Shown here: one piece after another, positions 61,888 to 64,000 of the stretch | Numbering within the stretch: position 1 is the stretch's first letter | Layout: every line of letters begins with the position of its first letter | Origin: Campylobacterales bacterium | Lineage (GTDB): Bacteria > Campylobacterota > Campylobacteria > Campylobacterales > Sulfurimonadaceae | Length of the DNA: 64,000 nucleotides | Reading direction: 5' to 3' | Assembly (NCBI GenBank): GCA_014859655.1 | Contig: JACUTT010000008.1 | Coordinates: 1 to 64,000, forward strand | Notes under the pieces: generated by a model | Database searches by the model: none | What the model was told of the DNA's origin: nothing | The model's input: only the letters and a program-made list of their open reading frames with translations | Translations under genes and position numbers: made by a program

Positions 61888-64000
61888 CTAGAAACGCTGG
61901 CCTATAGTAAACTCAAAAGTGGATGTTCTGTCACCGACTTCGGCGTCAATCGCACGGGCAAAGATCAGCTGGATCGGTCCCATGGGTGAGAACCACTCAA
62001 CGGCCGTACCATAGCTTGAACGCGCTATTGTCTTTAGCTCATACAATGAAACATCATCTGCAGCATCTCCCGGCTCCTGGCCATACCCCTGCAGCACTCC
62101 GTAGTCATAAAAGGCAGTCAGGCGCAGCTTTGCCTTGGGTACAAGAGGGAAACTCGCTTCAACAGAGTTGATAAACATCGTTCTGCCCCCCATACGTCTG
62201 CCCAAAGGAAGGGTGCCGTCACGAGGCGATAGCGTATAGGGCTCATACCCGCGCACAGAACCTACTCCTCCCATATAGAAGCGCTCGGCTGTCGGAAGGT
62301 CTACTCTGGTGTTGTCCGAGTTTTCATCATAGAAGATATGCGAGAATCGTGCCTTATAGCGCAGGATAAGATCAAATCCGACGTAATCCGCTACACCCTT
62401 GTAGGCTTTGAAGGTGTTATTGTTCTTGATAAACCTGGCTGTTCCGCCCAGTCCCGCAAACTCTAGGCTTGTGCTGGCAGAGAGTCCGCTTCTGGGAACA
62501 TAGTAGTCATCCGTGTTGTCATAACGCAAAGAGACGCTGACGGCAGATTTTTTGTAATCTTCAAACATGATCATGATATTAGGATTTACATTTGTGCTTA
62601 AATTGTTTGAGATATTGCTGTACTGCGACTCGGCGTAGGTGTAGTTCAGCGATCCACTTAGAAAACGGCTCAAACGGCGTCCTAATCCTAAACCGACCCC
62701 CTGTGTTGCAATCGTGTAGTCAATATAATTAGTTTCGTTACTGTAGATTGATGCGGAACCGGAGTAGTCGCTGTCATTAAGGCGCGGATTGCTCACATTC
62801 ACACTGAAGCTTTTCGTCCGCTGCGATGATTCAACAGAAAATCCCATATTGATCCCCGAGCCGAAAATATTTCGGTCCGAGATACTCGCGCTGAGCAGGA
62901 TGCCTCCGAAGCTTCCATATCCTCCGCCGAGCTGGATATTTCCTGTCTGTGTCTCCTTTACTTTGACGATCAGGTCCATTGTCTCGTCATCAATACGCAT
63001 CTCTTCGATCGTCGTGGACTCAAAATAGCCTGTTCGTTGAAGCGCATTTCGCGAATCTCTGATATCCGTCATGCTGTACAGATCAGCCGGAGCAAGATAG
63101 ATCTCGCGGCGTGTTACCCGATCGAGTGTGCGGGTGTTTCCCGAGATCAGGACATCACGGATATAGACTTTTTTGCCCGCATTTATCTTATAGACCACAT
63201 CAACCGTATGCGCTTTTTTGTCTTTTCTAAGGTCCGGCGAAACCTTCACATAGGCGTAACCCAAGTCAGCGATAATGTTTTTAATACGGTCAGAGTCCTC
63301 TCTAAAGGTCTTGATATTAAAGGCTTTGTTCAGCTCAAGCTTGATGACTTCTCGTATCTTTTCATCGTCTATAACATGAGAGGACTGTTCCAAAATAATG
63401 TTGCTGACACGGTAAACCTCTCCCTCATAAAGCGTATAAGACATGTCAGCGATATACTGGTTAAAGTCCACGCGCACAAAAGGATCATCGACTTTCGAGT
63501 CGAGATAACCATGCTGCATATAGGTGTCACGGATACGAAGCGAGTCATACTGCAGTTCGCCCAGCTTCATCTCCCCATTGTTTCGTCCCCAGAACCAGCC
63601 CATGAACTGATGCTCTTTATTGGCGATCACCTCATTAAAATCACTGGCTTCAAATGCGCTCATCCCCTCAAAAGAGAGTTTTTCGATAATAATATTTTCG
63701 CCCTTGTTCACCTTGAAGGTAAGCTCGATACTTCCGTTGTCAAGTGTCTTTGTCTCTACCTCGACAATCGTATCGATGTACCCCTCTTGTGAAATGGTTT
63801 CCACCAGGCGCTTTTTCGCATCATCGATTTTTTTCTTGTCATAGAGTGCGCCTTTTTTCAGCTGCAGGAGTGCGCTGTTCTCCGTCTCGTCACCCTGTCC
63901 GTAACCATCGATCTCTATGCGGGATATGACAGATTTTTCTTGAAAATAGTAGGTCAGAATACCATTTTCTTCATCCACCCAGATATCTGTAAAGTACCCA
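61888..64000 (-). CDS. bamA: Outer-membrane assembly factor BamA (start outside the window)
   Basis: At least 704 codons are in the window; the frame is open to the right end (GYFTDIWVDEENG precedes the track start), so the N-terminal signal and the start of POTRA 1 are missing. Several POTRA domains follow (for example IVVEVETKTLDNGSIELTFK, then KVYIRDVLISGNTRTLDRVT with the RG-type NTRT). The barrel ends with EFTIGQRF, the aromatic C-terminal signature. VRGYEPYTLSPRDG carries the conserved VRGY loop. It folds proteins into the outer membrane and is essential. It converges on ppx. Confidence 0.96.
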   Translation of the reverse strand, partial: GYFTDIWVDEENGILTYYFQEKSVISRIEIDGYGQGDETENSALLQLKKGALYDKKKIDDAKKRLVETISQEGYIDTIVEVETKTLDNGSIELTFKVNKGENIIIEKLSFEGMSAFEASDFNEVIANKEHQFMGWFWGRNNGEMKLGELQYDSLRIRDTYMQHGYLDSKVDDPFVRVDFNQYIADMSYTLYEGEVYRVSNIILEQSSHVIDDEKIREVIKLELNKAFNIKTFREDSDRIKNIIADLGYAYVKVSPDLRKDKKAHTVDVVYKINAGKKVYIRDVLISGNTRTLDRVTRREIYLAPADLYSMTDIRDSRNALQRTGYFESTTIEEMRIDDETMDLIVKVKETQTGNIQLGGGYGSFGGILLSASISDRNIFGSGINMGFSVESSQRTKSFSVNVSNPRLNDSDYSGSASIYSNETNYIDYTIATQGVGLGLGRRLSRFLSGSLNYTYAESQYSNISNNLSTNVNPNIMIMFEDYKKSAVSVSLRYDNTDDYYVPRSGLSASTSLEFAGLGGTARFIKNNNTFKAYKGVADYVGFDLILRYKARFSHIFYDENSDNTRVDLPTAERFYMGGVGSVRGYEPYTLSPRDGTLPLGRRMGGRTMFINSVEASFPLVPKAKLRLTAFYDYGVLQGYGQEPGDAADDVSLYELKTIARSSYGTAVEWFSPMGPIQLIFARAIDAEVGDRTSTFEFTIGQRF

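Noticed and set aside
63037-63792. 251-codon plus-strand ORF inside bamA
   Set aside because: bamA has clear POTRA and barrel signatures on the minus strand; this ORF is its antisense.

Overview
This 64 kb window is a chromosomal segment of a free-living, flagellated, menaquinone-using member of the Campylobacterota (the former Epsilonproteobacteria), most like Sulfurimonas, Sulfuricurvum or Sulfurovum. The evidence is gene order and family content. One block, folK-flhF-flhG-hypothetical-fliA-fliM-fliY next to aroQ, a Cj0067-like aminofutalosine deaminase and sppA, matches the order I remember from Campylobacter jejuni. A second block, M23 peptidase-minC-lpxC-tsaB-thrB-ylxR-infB-rbfA-rimP, matches the order I remember from Helicobacter pylori. 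An HsrA-type response regulator is also present. Base composition looks higher in G+C than in host-adapted Campylobacter or Helicobacter. I see no rRNA, tRNA, CRISPR array, transposase or prophage.

Layout. 0-7.8 kb: accessory and envelope genes (pseudopilin, DUF350 protein, acetyltransferase, secreted M6 metalloprotease with a separate propeptide-like gene, a long AsmA-like repeat protein, a cell-wall amidase). 7.8-13.7 kb: housekeeping run tyrS-spoT-rpoZ-pyrH with a FabK/NMO-type flavoprotein. 13.9-16.3 kb: an unusual two-gene unit made of an unknown protein and a probably cytoplasmic trypsin-like protease with a zinc ribbon and a YbjN-like tail. 16.3-23.6 kb: accessory stretch with M3 peptidase and EEP-family genes and three frameshifted genes (trxC, a haem-binding porin-like protein, an LVIVD-repeat protein). 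23.6-31.7 kb: mnmA, a LOG-family gene, flagellar motor and flagellar regulatory genes, folK and aroQ. 31.8-39.3 kb: aminofutalosine deaminase, sppA, an LRR-protein kinase, psiE, an SDR, an RNase H with an extra N-terminal domain, small unknowns and a structured tandem repeat. 39.3-52.3 kb: a dense minus-strand run covering RNA modification, DNA repair, menaquinone, riboflavin, translation initiation, lipid A, division and cell-wall remodelling. 52.3-56.8 kb: a CBS-GGDEF protein, flhB preceded by a duplicated copy of its own start region, nadC and nadA. 56.9-64 kb: plsY-folB, hsrA with a histidine kinase, a ferredoxin, ppx/gppA, and bamA running off the right end.

How the genes work together. 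Most of the window is core physiology packed into overlapping operons with ATGA, TGATG and GTGA junctions. Flagellar export and switch genes occur at two loci (24-31 kb and 54 kb), the second beside a CBS-GGDEF protein that could link cyclic-di-GMP to motility. Envelope construction is spread over lpxC, bamA, plsY, minC, an amidase and an M23 peptidase. The least explained items are the trypsin/YbjN-like pair, the split M6 propeptide, the LRR-kinase, an HsrA that has a complete phosphoacceptor site and a neighbouring kinase, and several structured non-coding repeats.
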